Shown here piece after piece: positions 1-8,893 of a stretch of DNA of 58,813 bases. Location: the NCBI GenBank assembly GCA_019247695.1, contig JAFBAP010000053.1:1-58813 (forward strand), given 5' to 3'. The translations under genes were made by a program, and so were the position numbers. Each line of letters starts with the position of its first letter. The stretch's first letter is position 1. Under the pieces are notes generated by a model that was given only the letters and a program-made list of their open reading frames with translations, was not told where the DNA came from and did not search any database. The stretch comes from Verrucomicrobiota bacterium (GTDB taxonomy: Bacteria; Verrucomicrobiota; Verrucomicrobiia; Chthoniobacterales; JAFAMB01).

Positions 1-87
1 CAGAGTTTCTGGCGAAGTTGAGGCAAGAAGAAGTGTAGAGAAGCCCCCCCACTAGCCCCCCGGGCCTGGCTTCAGCTTCGCCAGCCC
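1..87 (+). other. rRNA operon spacer upstream of 5S
   Basis: This short stretch lies just before the 5S gene on the same strand and holds no ORF. By position it is probably the 23S-5S spacer, possibly with the last bases of 23S rRNA. I cannot recognise a 23S 3' end with confidence, and the larger rRNA genes would lie off the left edge. It contains a C-rich run near 45-62. Confidence 0.4.
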
Positions 88-202
88 TCTGGTGACCCGA
101 GCGCGGTGGCCCCACCCGTTTCCATTCCGAACACGGCCGTGAAACGCCGCAGCCCCGATGGTAGTGCCGCGTGAGGCGGTGCGAGAGTAGGCCGTTGCCA
201 GA
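88..202 (+). rRNA. rrf: 5S ribosomal RNA
   Basis: The RNA is the 5S component of the large ribosomal subunit. The sequence carries the conserved 5S blocks: a loop region with CATTCCGAACACGG (about 123-136), CCCCGATGGTAGTGCCGCG (about 152-171) and GAGAGTAGG (183-191). The ends TCTGG (88-92) and CCAGA (198-202) pair to form helix I, giving about 115 nt, the normal bacterial length. A strong intrinsic terminator follows immediately, as expected at the end of an rRNA operon. The exact ends could shift by a few bases. Confidence 0.93.
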
Positions 203-210
203 ACTGATGG

Positions 211-252
211 GCCCCGGGTTCCTCAAAAAGGACCCCGGGGCTCTTTTTTTTC
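211..252 (+). terminator. Intrinsic terminator of the rRNA operon
   Basis: A GC-rich hairpin pairs GCCCCGGGTTCC (211-222) with GGACCCCGGGGC (230-241), including one G-T wobble, around a short A-rich loop. A run of T follows (243-252). It sits 8 nt past the 5S gene and is a classic Rho-independent terminator. Confidence 0.9.
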
Positions 253-668
253 ACACGGCGCCACGGCGACCACGGCGGGAGGAGAGGAATCACCCGCAGA
301 AGAACGCAGAAAAGAAAAAACATCCACAGATTACACAGATTGACACAGATTAAGGTGACACGGCGGCCGAAGCGGGTGTGGCGGGCACAACGTAAGAGTC
401 CACACGGCGACCACGGCTGGAAGAGGAAAGAGTTCGGCGTTCAAAACGGCATCCTAAGGGTCCCCTGTTGGCGTCAAGCTCGGGGCCTCAGCCTGAACCT
501 TCCCGGCCATCCCCTTAATCTGTGTAATCTGTGAATGTTTTTTTCTTTTCTGCGTTCTTCTGCGTGTTCTGCGGATGATTCCTCTCTTTCCGCCGTGGTC
601 GCCGTGGTTCGCCGTGTGAACTCTTACGTTGTGCCCGCCAAACCGCTTGCCCGCCGTGTGACCCGGCA
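253..668. repeat. Composite dispersed repeat, inverted pair (site R1)
   Basis: This stretch has no convincing gene. The left half (253-465) carries the CACGGCG-rich module A, then module B (CGCAGAAGAACGCAGAAAAG, then CCACAGATTACACAGATTGA), then a second copy of A. The right half (505-668) carries the same modules in inverse orientation (TTAATCTGTGTAATCTGTG, then CGCCGTGTGAACTCTTACG). The two halves form a long imperfect palindrome around a core at about 446-504. The same modules recur at 8404-8832, 16437-16651, 31627-32005, 53622-53834 and 58493-58813. Short ORFs read through them are artefacts. Confidence 0.85.
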
Positions 669-776
669 CCCGGAAAAACTCCGAAATTTAACTAAGGGCG
701 GCACCGCAACCTCCGATAATCTTGATTGGAGGTGGGGCGAAGAAGTAGGGACCTCCAGCCGTAGTAAGCACCGGGC

Positions 777-808
777 GCAGGCTGACCGCTGGTAAAGGGT
801 CAGCCTGC
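777..808 (-). terminator. Hairpin overlapping the hybrid-kinase stop codon
   Basis: A perfect 11-bp inverted repeat (GCAGGCTGACC at 777-787, GGTCAGCCTGC at 798-808) encloses a 10-nt loop and spans the TGA stop (800-802) of the minus-strand kinase gene. It is well placed for 3'-end formation or transcript protection. No U-run follows on the minus strand, so it is not a canonical intrinsic terminator. Confidence 0.4.
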
Positions 809-3800
809 TTCCCCGAGGCCGGCCGCTTTCGTGCACGGCTGCTCCCGGACCGGGTTCTGCGATCCCTCCGACCCGCCGATGTCTTCAGCGGAGGGATCCG
901 CGCCGGCCATTTTCTCCAAAAACTCTTCGATGGAATGCATGCGGAACTCCCGCAGGAGCGTCTCCAAGCGGCTGTAGATCAGGTGATGCTGCGGCAGCTG
1001 ATCTTTCAACCGCTTGAGACTGCCTGACACCGCCGTCACGTCGCCCACCTGCGCAGCCTTCAGCAGTGCAAGGAGTTCCGTGCGCGGCAGTGAAGATCCG
1101 TCCTCCCCGGCTACCGGTGCGTGCGCGGCAGGACGCTCAGTCCCCTCGACAGATTGCTCGTACACCCATTTAAGATCCAACCGGCGCCCGAGCAACTCGA
1201 CAAGTTCATCCTCTCGCACCGGTTTCGGCAAGAACTCGTCAAAGCCATGCCGGATCGCCTCCGCTTTGTCCTCCTCATAGACACTGGCCGAGGTCGCGAC
1301 CTTGAGCATCGTGGCAGAATCTCCGAGATCGCCAAGCTGGCTGATCACCGCAAACCCGTCCTCGCCCGGCACCCGCAAATCGCTGATTAACACGTCGAAC
1401 CGGTCCGGAGAACTCAACAATTTCACCGCCCCGGACGGGCTGTTCATACAAAGCGCATCGAACCCCAACGCTTCCAGCAATTCACAAAGCATCGATCGAT
1501 CTTGCGGGTCATCATCGATCACCAGGACACGACGCTTTCGACCTTCGTAGCCTACGATCTTCCGGAGCGGTCGGGCAAGGGCATGCGGCTCGCTCCAATG
1601 GTTCACCGGAAGCACGACCCGAAACGTGCTGCCCTGACCCAGGAAACTTTCAACCGTGATCTCGCCATTAAGTACCTCAACCAGACGACGACAGATATGC
1701 AGCCCTAACCCGACACCGTGCTGGTGCTCCGTATGATTGGATGCCTGGAAAAACGGCTCGAACACGCGGGTGACTTCGCCCGAGGGGATACCCAATCCCG
1801 TGTCCCGCACCTCGAATACGATCCGATCCCCCTCACGCCGCGCGCATAAAGCCACCGAACCGGCTCTGGTGAATTTGAAAGCGTTATTCAACAGATTGGT
1901 CAAGACCTGCCGCACCCTCAAAGGATCGGTCAGGGTCCAGACCGGCCCCTCAAAAGCCAGCTCCGTTTCGAACTTCACCGGGCCAGGCTCCGCCTTCAGC
2001 TCGAATTCGTCGGCCAAATCGGTCACGAAAGCCTTAAGCTCGACCGGAGCCATGTTCACCGTGACAGACCCCGCCTCAATCCGCGAGACATCCAGCAGCT
2101 CATTGATCATCTGAAGCAGGTGTTCGCCGCTCGTGTACACGCTCGATAACCGGCGCTTCTGCGGCTCCGGCAAGGCCGGATCTCGAAGCGCGAGCCGTGA
2201 GAACCCGATAATGCTGTTCAGCGGCGTCCGCAGCTCGTGACTCATGTTCGCCAGAAATCTTGACTTCGCCAGGTTCGCCGCTTCCGCCGTTTCCTTCGCT
2301 TCTTCCAGCCGCAGTTGGCTTTCCCGCAAGGCGCGGGTCCGCTGCTCGACGACCGCCATAAGGGCCTTCTCACGTCGCTGCAACTGATAAACGCGCAGCC
2401 TCACCAGCAGGGCGATGGACAAGGCGCAAAGCGCGCCATAGGTCAGACATGCCCACCAGGTACGAAACCACGGAGGCCGCACGATGAAAGCGAGTCGAAA
2501 CGGCCTGCTTTGCACGCCGTCACTGTCCACCGCGACCACATGCAGCTGGTAGTTGCCTTCATTTAATGCTCCCGCATGCCAGATCGGCTCATCGGAAATC
2601 GGGGTTAAATGGGAAGCGGACGGCCCATCCAGACGAGCCTGGAACCGCAGTGCCTCACCCTGCCCGAATCGATCCGTGCCGAAACGCACCTGGAAGTCCC
2701 GCTCGCCGAATGGAACAATCAGAGCTCTCGGGAATCCGGGCAGAGCCATGGGACGCCCATCCTCCGCCATGGCTTCCTCGGGATAAATGTCGAAACTCGA
2801 CGGGCGCGTTCCCACCTCCGTTGCCAGGTCGACCCGCACGACCCCATAGGTTCCGCTGATCCAGGCCACCGGCCCCTCAGGGCGTTCTTCCTCCCGGATC
2901 GATTTCACTTCCCCCACAAACCGTACCACCGACCCAGGCAACGCCTCCCTGTTGCCGTCCGGAGCAACCCGCCAGATCTTCTCGACGCCTGATCCCTCAC
3001 CGTCGTTTTCAACCGGCGCGCTTACGAGCCAAAGCCGAGGCGGCAAACCGCTTCCCGCAACGATCAACTGTATCGTCTCGTGTTCGGACTTCGGGGTGAG
3101 TCCAAATTCGCTGAACCGTCGACTTTCCGGATCGAACCGGTACAGCTCCGGCCCAAGCCCGAAAAGGTAGCCCTGGCCCCAGGCCACGATGTGAGCTTCC
3201 TGCTTCGAGCTGCCCAGACTGCCGGGAAGCGCAATCCTCTCGCCGCGCGCGCGCCCGGCGCGCAACGCCTCCAGACTCTCTGCATGAACTCTGAAAAGCC
3301 CGGAACCGAGCGTACCGACCAGGAGGTCGCCCGCAGGCGTTTCCGCCAGCGACCGGACATCCTCGCCGAAACCGCTCAGGCGCTCTCCGGGCACGATCGT
3401 ACCCTCATGATCCTCCAGGATCGCCAAGCCGTCCTGCATCCCCACAAAGACCACCCCGTGCAAACGCGCAGACACAAGCATGGAGGTCACGCTTCGCTGG
3501 CGGGACGTCAGCAGTTTCACCCCGTTTCCCTGAAGGTAGTAGATGCCTTCCCAGGCGCCGGCCAGGAATCCCTGGGAAACCTCTTCGAGCAGCCAAATGT
3601 CGGAACTCACGTTTTGCACCCGGCGAAACCGCGACGGAAGTCCACCTCCGTTCGGTTCCAACCTAAACAGCCCATCCTTGGCCGCTGCGTAGATGGCTCC
3701 CCGGTACCGCCGCACATCGTTAACCTTTCCGCGTCCGAGCCCGTTCAAACTGTCGAAGAACTGGTAGTTAGGTTTCAGGACCACCCTGGTCAATCCGGTT

Positions 3801-4777
3801 TCGCCGCAGACCCAGAGTCCTCCGTCCCGATCCGTGACCAGGTTCAGCATCGCAGTATCGGGGAACCCGTTCTCTTCCAGAAAAGTGCTCACCAGCCGGC
3901 CGGAAAGGTCGATAAACACCAAGCCGCGGCCCCGAACCGCCAACGCGAGCTTGTCCGGGGCCACCAAAATCCCGGCCATCAACCGGCCGCTCCGGCAAAT
4001 TGAATCCGCCTCCGTCGGGAAAGGTTCTATCTCGGACCCCCGCAAGCGGAAGATGCCGCGATCAGGCGTCAGCAGCAGGGTGTCACCGTCCGGCAGATCG
4101 ATGGCTCGGCTGACCTTCGTTTCCCGCAACGGCCCGCTGTCCGCCGCCACCAGAAACTCGCCTTTGACGAGTTCATAAAGGGGCTGTCCCCGCGCGTGTG
4201 CAAACAGATGTTTTGGCGTGCCGGATACAAACCAGGAATCTTCCGCCTGGGCCGGCCACGAAATCGCCCCAAACTGCCCTTCATGCCAGACCAGAAGCCC
4301 TGTATCAACCGCGAAGTAAACGGTGTCACCGTCGGAAAACACGTCCCAGACGGCCCGGAAAGGTTTGTAGTTCGCCGGAATCTGCTCGGTTAATGATCGG
4401 AACTGGTAACTCCCGTTTTGCAGCTCCAACGTTCCAATCACGTCCAGGCCGGCCGCCCAGATCTGACCCCTTTGGTCGATGGCCAGGCCACGTACAAACT
4501 GCGCGTCCGGAATTACCGTCCGGCGCCAGCGCAAGCCATCGAATGATAGTACGCAGCCGTTGCTGCCAAAAAGCATTAAACCACGTCCGTCCTGAAGGCC
4601 GACCCAAACCTGATCCGGCCCTTGAAAGTCGCGGGTCGTGTAATACCGGAAGAGTGGGCGACCAATCTCCGGCGGACCCTCGCCGAAGCTGACCGAAGCC
4701 AACGGCCAACCAACATGCACAATCAGCAGGATTGCGCGAACTATCCGAAACACAGGCGTCATGCGCGTCCGAGCCAC
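800..4777 (-). CDS. Hybrid sensor histidine kinase with periplasmic propeller and C-terminal receiver
   Basis: The product is a 1325-residue membrane sensor kinase. An N-terminal signal/anchor (about 10-32) precedes a long extracytoplasmic region (about 40-690) with [14 protein letters not shown]-type repeats of the two-component-regulator propeller family. A Y_Y_Y-like beta domain (about 695-765) and one membrane helix (about 772-793) follow. Next come a coiled linker, a HisKA domain with [11 protein letters not shown] (phospho-acceptor His847), a HATPase domain with DTGLGIP and [11 protein letters not shown], and a receiver with IDDD and ISDLRVP (phospho-acceptor Asp1133). The C-terminal helical tail (about 1210-1290) resembles tails of other hybrid kinases. 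There is no DNA-binding domain, so phosphate must pass to an unlinked partner. Propeller sensors of this type often respond to polysaccharides, but the ligand here is unknown. Met6 is an alternative start. Confidence 0.92.
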   Translation of the reverse strand: MARTRMTPVFRIVRAILLIVHVGWPLASVSFGEGPPEIGRPLFRYYTTRDFQGPDQVWVGLQDGRGLMLFGSNGCVLSFDGLRWRRTVIPDAQFVRGLAIDQRGQIWAAGLDVIGTLELQNGSYQFRSLTEQIPANYKPFRAVWDVFSDGDTVYFAVDTGLLVWHEGQFGAISWPAQAEDSWFVSGTPKHLFAHARGQPLYELVKGEFLVAADSGPLRETKVSRAIDLPDGDTLLLTPDRGIFRLRGSEIEPFPTEADSICRSGRLMAGILVAPDKLALAVRGRGLVFIDLSGRLVSTFLEENGFPDTAMLNLVTDRDGGLWVCGETGLTRVVLKPNYQFFDSLNGLGRGKVNDVRRYRGAIYAAAKDGLFRLEPNGGGLPSRFRRVQNVSSDIWLLEEVSQGFLAGAWEGIYYLQGNGVKLLTSRQRSVTSMLVSARLHGVVFVGMQDGLAILEDHEGTIVPGERLSGFGEDVRSLAETPAGDLLVGTLGSGLFRVHAESLEALRAGRARGERIALPGSLGSSKQEAHIVAWGQGYLFGLGPELYRFDPESRRFSEFGLTPKSEHETIQLIVAGSGLPPRLWLVSAPVENDGEGSGVEKIWRVAPDGNREALPGSVVRFVGEVKSIREEERPEGPVAWISGTYGVVRVDLATEVGTRPSSFDIYPEEAMAEDGRPMALPGFPRALIVPFGERDFQVRFGTDRFGQGEALRFQARLDGPSASHLTPISDEPIWHAGALNEGNYQLHVVAVDSDGVQSRPFRLAFIVRPPWFRTWWACLTYGALCALSIALLVRLRVYQLQRREKALMAVVEQRTRALRESQLRLEEAKETAEAANLAKSRFLANMSHELRTPLNSIIGFSRLALRDPALPEPQKRRLSSVYTSGEHLLQMINELLDVSRIEAGSVTVNMAPVELKAFVTDLADEFELKAEPGPVKFETELAFEGPVWTLTDPLRVRQVLTNLLNNAFKFTRAGSVALCARREGDRIVFEVRDTGLGIPSGEVTRVFEPFFQASNHTEHQHGVGLGLHICRRLVEVLNGEITVESFLGQGSTFRVVLPVNHWSEPHALARPLRKIVGYEGRKRRVLVIDDDPQDRSMLCELLEALGFDALCMNSPSGAVKLLSSPDRFDVLISDLRVPGEDGFAVISQLGDLGDSATMLKVATSASVYEEDKAEAIRHGFDEFLPKPVREDELVELLGRRLDLKWVYEQSVEGTERPAAHAPVAGEDGSSLPRTELLALLKAAQVGDVTAVSGSLKRLKDQLPQHHLIYSRLETLLREFRMHSIEEFLEKMAGADPSAEDIGGSEGSQNPVREQPCTKAAGLGEAG

Positions 4778-4802
4778 CTCCCCGCCGACAAACGGGCGCT
4801 CC

Positions 4803-5200
4803 TCTTAACCGGGAACTTTAATCACGCCGGGGCCGGGCCGTAAAGAATGACTTTGGTCAGTACGCCGTGACGGCGCCGGCCACAACCGCGCAGGATTTGT
4901 AAAAACAATAATGATTGACTTAAAAAATAAATGAAATAATCTTAAGAGCAGGATGCAGTCCGGTTCGAGCACGCTAAGAAACCAGAAACTTGCCCCGGCA
5001 GGCGTAGCGCACCCGCGGGTCCGAACCGGCGCGCCTCGTTGTTCGTTATCCCTGGAAACCCTTGTTCAGCTCCAAATTTGGCGTCGCGGAGGTCAGCCCT
5101 GTAAAGGATTGGTTTAGGTAATGTGGATCATGGATGGTCCCTCGCCCGCACCGCATTCCTAACCCTGACCCCGCGTTCGCCTTTGCTGGGCCGGTTCCCG
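4803..5200. other. Intergenic region with AT-rich patch and a nested inverted repeat
   Basis: About 400 nt separate the start of the kinase gene from the end of the channel gene, with no plausible ORF. Positions 4903-4945 are very AT-rich against the GC-rich background and contain TTGACT (4915-4920) on the plus strand. Just downstream, CCGGTTCG (4960-4967) can pair with CGAACCGG (5022-5029), and inside it CGCTA (4972-4976) with TAGCG (5005-5009). The AT-rich patch may be the kinase promoter (minus strand), a promoter for a small plus-strand RNA, or both. I see no known riboswitch motif. Confidence 0.4.
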
Positions 5201-7609
5201 TCACGCCAGCGGGATGTTCTCGTGCGTCAGGCGTTGATTGATCGCCCCGATCAGGTCACTCCGGATCTGAAACCAGTCTTCATAGCTATCGGTCCAGGCC
5301 CTCAGCTCAAGGGTAAGTGAGCCTGCGCTCAGCGTCGACACGTATGCCTGGGGGGCTGGATGCTTCGCCACGTGCGGATGATCCTGGGCCACCTGCTTCA
5401 ACAGTTGCGCTGCATGCGCCGGATCCACCCCACGGGCGACGTTGACCTGGATCACGATGACGCGCTGCCGGTCTGAGAATGTCCAATTAATCACCTGATT
5501 GGAAATCAGTGTTCCGTTCGGGATGATCACTTCGGAGCCATCCATGGTGCGAACGACGCTCGCCCGGATTCCGATCCGTTCGACGGAGCCGGTTGCGGTA
5601 TCGACCTGGATCACATCGCCGACCTTGATCGGGCGTTCGAACAGCAGGATCAGCCCGGAGACAAAATTGTTGATGATATTCTGCAGCCCGAAGCCGATCC
5701 CGACGCTGAACGCGCCGGCCAGGATCGTGAACTTGGTCATGTCGAACCCGAGCGCGGCCAAGCCGACAAAAAAACCGGCCACGAGCACCAGGTAATGAAG
5801 CAGCGTGGAAACGGCGTACGGAAGGCCCCGGGGCAGGTTGAAGCGCTCATAGACGTCTTCTTCCAGCAGAAAACGCAGGAATCGCGAAACCAGGAACGAG
5901 GCCCAGACCGCGATGGCGAATGCCAGGACATGGCCCAGGGAAAGCTGGAGTGAGCCGATCGTGAGGGTGGCGTCGAGGACGGCTTTACTCCAGCCCAGCA
6001 GAGGCGCGCGCAGCTGCAGCAGCTCCAGGAAGGTGTGCAACCAAAACAGGAAACCGACCGCCTGAAACACCCGAATGGTGCGATCCCGCAGCAGGGCGCG
6101 ATGGTTGCGCACCATACGCAGGTAGGTAAGCGGACGTGTCTCGAAGGCGACGGCCGTCAAACCTTCGAGCACCCGCACGCCGCCGTAAAGCACGATCGCG
6201 ACGTATGACCCACGCAGGACGCCGGCGGCCAGAAGGTTAGCCAGGCTCACGTACCCAAAGACGTTTGCGACCAGCGCCGCCGACAGGCCCGCCGCGGCCA
6301 TGCGCGCGTAGAGTCCGATTGGCTGCAGGGGATGCAGCACCCGTTTTTCCTTGAGAGCCGCTGATGCGCGCCGTTCGCTTTTCAGGAGCCAGATCGAAAA
6401 CAGCAGGCCTCCCAGCGTTTCGATCAACAGGAGCCCGCGCGCGACGGCCGGCAGCGACGCGGTTACGAGGCGCAGTTCGTTGAGCAGCCAGAAGCTGATG
6501 CAGGCGTAGAGAATTGGAAAATGCCTGGGCTCGACCAACCGCCGCAGCAGGAGGACGGTCGGGATCAGGACCACCGCACCCAGGCTGGCCCGCATCACTC
6601 GCGGCGCCTGCGGGTAAATCACCCCGATCAGGAGCGCTGAAAGGGCGATCGCGGCTGAGATCGGCATTTCAAAAACCGGGGTCGACCGGTGCAAGGCGGG
6701 ATTTTGTTCGATCCAACGCCGGATACCGCGCCGTGCCCAGCAAAGCGCGAAAACCAGCAGCGCAACGATGCTGGCGTGGAAAAGGAGTTCTCCCGGTTGC
6801 CGTTGCAGATAACTCCAAAGGGCGCTGGCCTGGGCGGAGAAGGTCGTTTCGCTCGCCTGCGCCAGGTTGCTGCCCGGTTCTCCGGAATTCCCGAGCCGCC
6901 AAAGGGGCGCACTGTCGCGCTCCCAGAGCCGGCCGGTGGCTTGTTCCCGTGCCTGGCGGATCAAACCCTCGGCGGTGTCGATCCTGGTTTCCCGGGCCGC
7001 AAGCCGGGACTGGAGGCTCAGGATTTCCGCCCTGCGGCCCTCCAGATCATTACGGCTTTGCTGGATAGACCCTACGAAGGAGTTAATCTGGTCCGAGGTT
7101 TCCGGCGGCAGATTGGCGGCCTTCGCACTCGCAGCGGTTATGCGCCAGGTGTCGGCCATCTGCGCAAGCCGCGCCAGTCGCGCGTCAAGTTCGGTCGCTC
7201 GCCGCACCAGGTCCCGGCTCAAGCCCTGGGCAGTGTCGCGGAGGCTCTGCCATTCTCTTTCCAGCTCTGCCAGCATTTCCAACGACGGGCTGCCGGAGAG
7301 AATCTGGCTGGTCTCGGTCGTGCGCGCGTCGATATCGCGAGCGAGGGCGGGCAGTTCATCGAGGATTTTGGTTCTGGCCTCGTCAGAGGTGAGGCCCGTG
7401 CTGATGTCACGAAGCGTGTTTGCCGCGTTGTTGGCTTCGGCTACCACGTCCGGCAAGGGAATCGGGCTCGGGCTTGGGGTGGATGAGGCCGCCGGCGACG
7501 CCGCAGGGCTGGTGGATGCGGCCGGCGCGGCAGCCGCCTGCGCCCTTGAATCGCCGATGCACAATGCCGCGCAGGTGAGCGTGATAAAAATTCGCAAGTT
7601 GTGAGTCAT
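5201..7609 (-). CDS. Large MscS-family mechanosensitive channel
   Basis: The 802-residue protein is a member of the long MscS/MscK-like channel group that releases solutes on hypo-osmotic shock. A signal peptide (about 1-26) precedes a Pro/Ala/Ser-rich stretch and a helical, probably coiled periplasmic domain (about 50-235). About ten membrane helices follow from residue 280 on. The pore-forming MscS core is near 625-665, with Gly/Ala-rich GAFSVGIGFGLQNIINN and then ERPIKVGDVIQV, the start of the cytoplasmic beta domain. The gene stands alone; its 5' end abuts a TGCCACAAATG-type repeat (7619-7779) shared with the divergent acetyltransferase. No Shine-Dalgarno sequence is visible. Confidence 0.9.
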   Translation of the reverse strand: MTHNLRIFITLTCAALCIGDSRAQAAAAPAASTSPAASPAASSTPSPSPIPLPDVVAEANNAANTLRDISTGLTSDEARTKILDELPALARDIDARTTETSQILSGSPSLEMLAELEREWQSLRDTAQGLSRDLVRRATELDARLARLAQMADTWRITAASAKAANLPPETSDQINSFVGSIQQSRNDLEGRRAEILSLQSRLAARETRIDTAEGLIRQAREQATGRLWERDSAPLWRLGNSGEPGSNLAQASETTFSAQASALWSYLQRQPGELLFHASIVALLVFALCWARRGIRRWIEQNPALHRSTPVFEMPISAAIALSALLIGVIYPQAPRVMRASLGAVVLIPTVLLLRRLVEPRHFPILYACISFWLLNELRLVTASLPAVARGLLLIETLGGLLFSIWLLKSERRASAALKEKRVLHPLQPIGLYARMAAAGLSAALVANVFGYVSLANLLAAGVLRGSYVAIVLYGGVRVLEGLTAVAFETRPLTYLRMVRNHRALLRDRTIRVFQAVGFLFWLHTFLELLQLRAPLLGWSKAVLDATLTIGSLQLSLGHVLAFAIAVWASFLVSRFLRFLLEEDVYERFNLPRGLPYAVSTLLHYLVLVAGFFVGLAALGFDMTKFTILAGAFSVGIGFGLQNIINNFVSGLILLFERPIKVGDVIQVDTATGSVERIGIRASVVRTMDGSEVIIPNGTLISNQVINWTFSDRQRVIVIQVNVARGVDPAHAAQLLKQVAQDHPHVAKHPAPQAYVSTLSAGSLTLELRAWTDSYEDWFQIRSDLIGAINQRLTHENIPLA

Positions 7610-7618
7610 CGTTGCAAC

Positions 7619-7779
7619 GCCACAAATGGCACGAATGAAAAAGTGTCACAAACGCGATGAGGCTCCTCTACCTGGCCGCATGCTTGGGCCTGCGCCGCCG
7701 AGGTGTTTGGCCCAGCCGCCGGAACGCAATAAGTCGCGGACTCCGTTTGTCGCACTTTTTCGATCGTGCCATTTGTGGC
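7619..7779. repeat. Palindromic TGCCACAAATG-type element (site E1)
   Basis: The arms at 7619-7645 (starting GCCACAAATGGCACGA) and 7753-7779 (ending TCGTGCCATTTGTGGC) are inverted copies of about 27 bp with only a few mismatches. They flank a 107-bp centre. The element lies between the divergent channel and acetyltransferase genes. Related arms occur at 19271-19516, 48953-49286 and 58493-58515. An in-frame extension of the acetyltransferase ORF back to 7657 runs through this repeat and is unlikely to be coding. Confidence 0.7.
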
Positions 7780-7806
7780 CTTGTCCCGGTCGTGGCACTG
7801 GTGGCC

Positions 7807-8430
7807 ATGGGCTTGGCGCATGACTATCGTTCCCTCATCTTATTGGCCGGGGACCGTTACCGGCTCGTGCCGCTCGACTTGAGTTTTGACCAAATCTTTT
7901 TCGATCTAGTGGCGTCTTCGCGCCAGGAACTCAGCCATTCGTTCACGTGGTGCACTCCCGGCTACACGGTCGAGACTGCCAGAGCCTGGCTGCAAAGCCG
8001 GGAACGGGCCCGAGCGGAAGATCGAGCCTACGATTTCGTGATCACCCGGGCCGACAACGGAGAATTGGTCGGCGCGTGCGGGATTAACCAGATTCAGACC
8101 GAGCACCGGCTCGGCAATTTGTATTACTGGGTAGCCGCGGCCGAACAGGGACGAGGTGCGGCCACCGCGGGCGTTTCCAGCCTGGTCGAGTTCGGGCTTA
8201 AAGGTCTCGGTTTGATCCGTCTTGAGATGCTGGTGCCGGAACGCAATTTTAGCGCGGAACGGGTAGCTGAAAAGGTCGGTGCGACTCGTGAGGTGCTGCT
8301 GCGCAACCGGTTGATCCTGCAAGCGCGGGTCCAGCATGCCTACCTGTTTTCAGTTCTCGGTTCACCCGAAGCGCTCCTTTCCCCACCCGATCCCCGGTGG
8401 GAAAAGATCACGGTAACGGGTAACGGGTAA
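7807..8430 (+). CDS. GNAT-family N-acetyltransferase (RimJ/RimL-like)
   Basis: The 207-residue product resembles RimJ/RimL-type acetyltransferases, which move an acetyl group from acetyl-CoA to a protein N-terminus or small amine. The pattern DRYRLVPLD, then WLQSR, then FVITRADNGELVGACGI, then GNLYYWV and EQGRGAATAGV (the acetyl-CoA-binding motif A region), then LEMLVPERNFSAERVAEKVG is typical. Start Met7807 was chosen because the upstream in-frame part lies in a repeat element. The last residues (TVTGNG) and the TAA stop are encoded by a GGGTAAC heptamer array, so the natural C-terminus may have been replaced. The substrate is unknown. Confidence 0.82.
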   Translation: MGLAHDYRSLILLAGDRYRLVPLDLSFDQIFFDLVASSRQELSHSFTWCTPGYTVETARAWLQSRERARAEDRAYDFVITRADNGELVGACGINQIQTEHRLGNLYYWVAAAEQGRGAATAGVSSLVEFGLKGLGLIRLEMLVPERNFSAERVAEKVGATREVLLRNRLILQARVQHAYLFSVLGSPEALLSPPDPRWEKITVTGNG

Positions 8431-8832
8431 CGGGTGTCGGTCACACGGCGGGCACGGCGGGTGTGGCGGGCACGACGTAAGAGTTCACACGGTCACACCA
8501 CGGGCACCACGTAAGAGTTCACACGGCGAACACGGCGGGCCACGGCGACCACGGCGGGAAGAGGAAAGAGTTCGGAGTTCGGAGTTCGGAGTTCGGAGTT
8601 CGGAGTTCGGAGTTCGGAGTTCGGAGTTCGGAGTTCGGAGTTCGGAGCGGCAGGATGGGGGGTGGGTGCGAGTGTCAACCTTAGAGTTGCCGCCGGGTCC
8701 CCTTAATCTGTGTCAATCTGTGTAATCTGTGGATGTTTTCTCTTTTCTGCGTTCTTCTGCGCGTTCTGCGGATGATTTAATCTTTCCGCCGTGGCGCCGT
8801 GTGAGTCTTTTGCGCCGTGCCCGCGGTGTGAC
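8404..8832. repeat. Composite dispersed repeat with heptamer arrays (site R2)
   Basis: This gene-free stretch shows a full module order: GGGTAAC heptamers (8410-8444), CACGGCG module A with an internal duplication (8450-8560), a GAGTTCG heptamer array of about 11 copies (8568-8647), a core (about 8650-8700, GGGTGCGAGTGTCAAC), then module B in inverse orientation (8700-8780, TTAATCTGTGTCAATCTGTG) and a degraded inverse A (8790-8832). The same order and orientation occur at 58493-58813. Confidence 0.88.
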
Positions 8833-8893
8833 TGGGGAATTAAAACCATAACCGGACGGCAGACGAACATAGAGCGCTAAAGTCCCCCCCTTT

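Noticed and set aside
3080-4003. A 307-codon plus-strand ORF opposite the hybrid kinase
   Set aside because: It is a shadow of a clearly recognised gene on the other strand; long antisense frames are common at this GC content, and its translation has no domain motifs.
5010-5030. tRNA-like T-loop (GGGTCCGAACC)
   Set aside because: There is no acceptor stem, D-arm or anticodon arm around it, so it is not a tRNA gene.
7657-7806. Upstream extension of the acetyltransferase
   Set aside because: It reads through a palindromic repeat and the family match starts only after Met7807.
8404-8832. CRISPR array
   Set aside because: The repeats are 7-bp arrays or long modules without evenly spaced unique spacers, and no cas genes are present.
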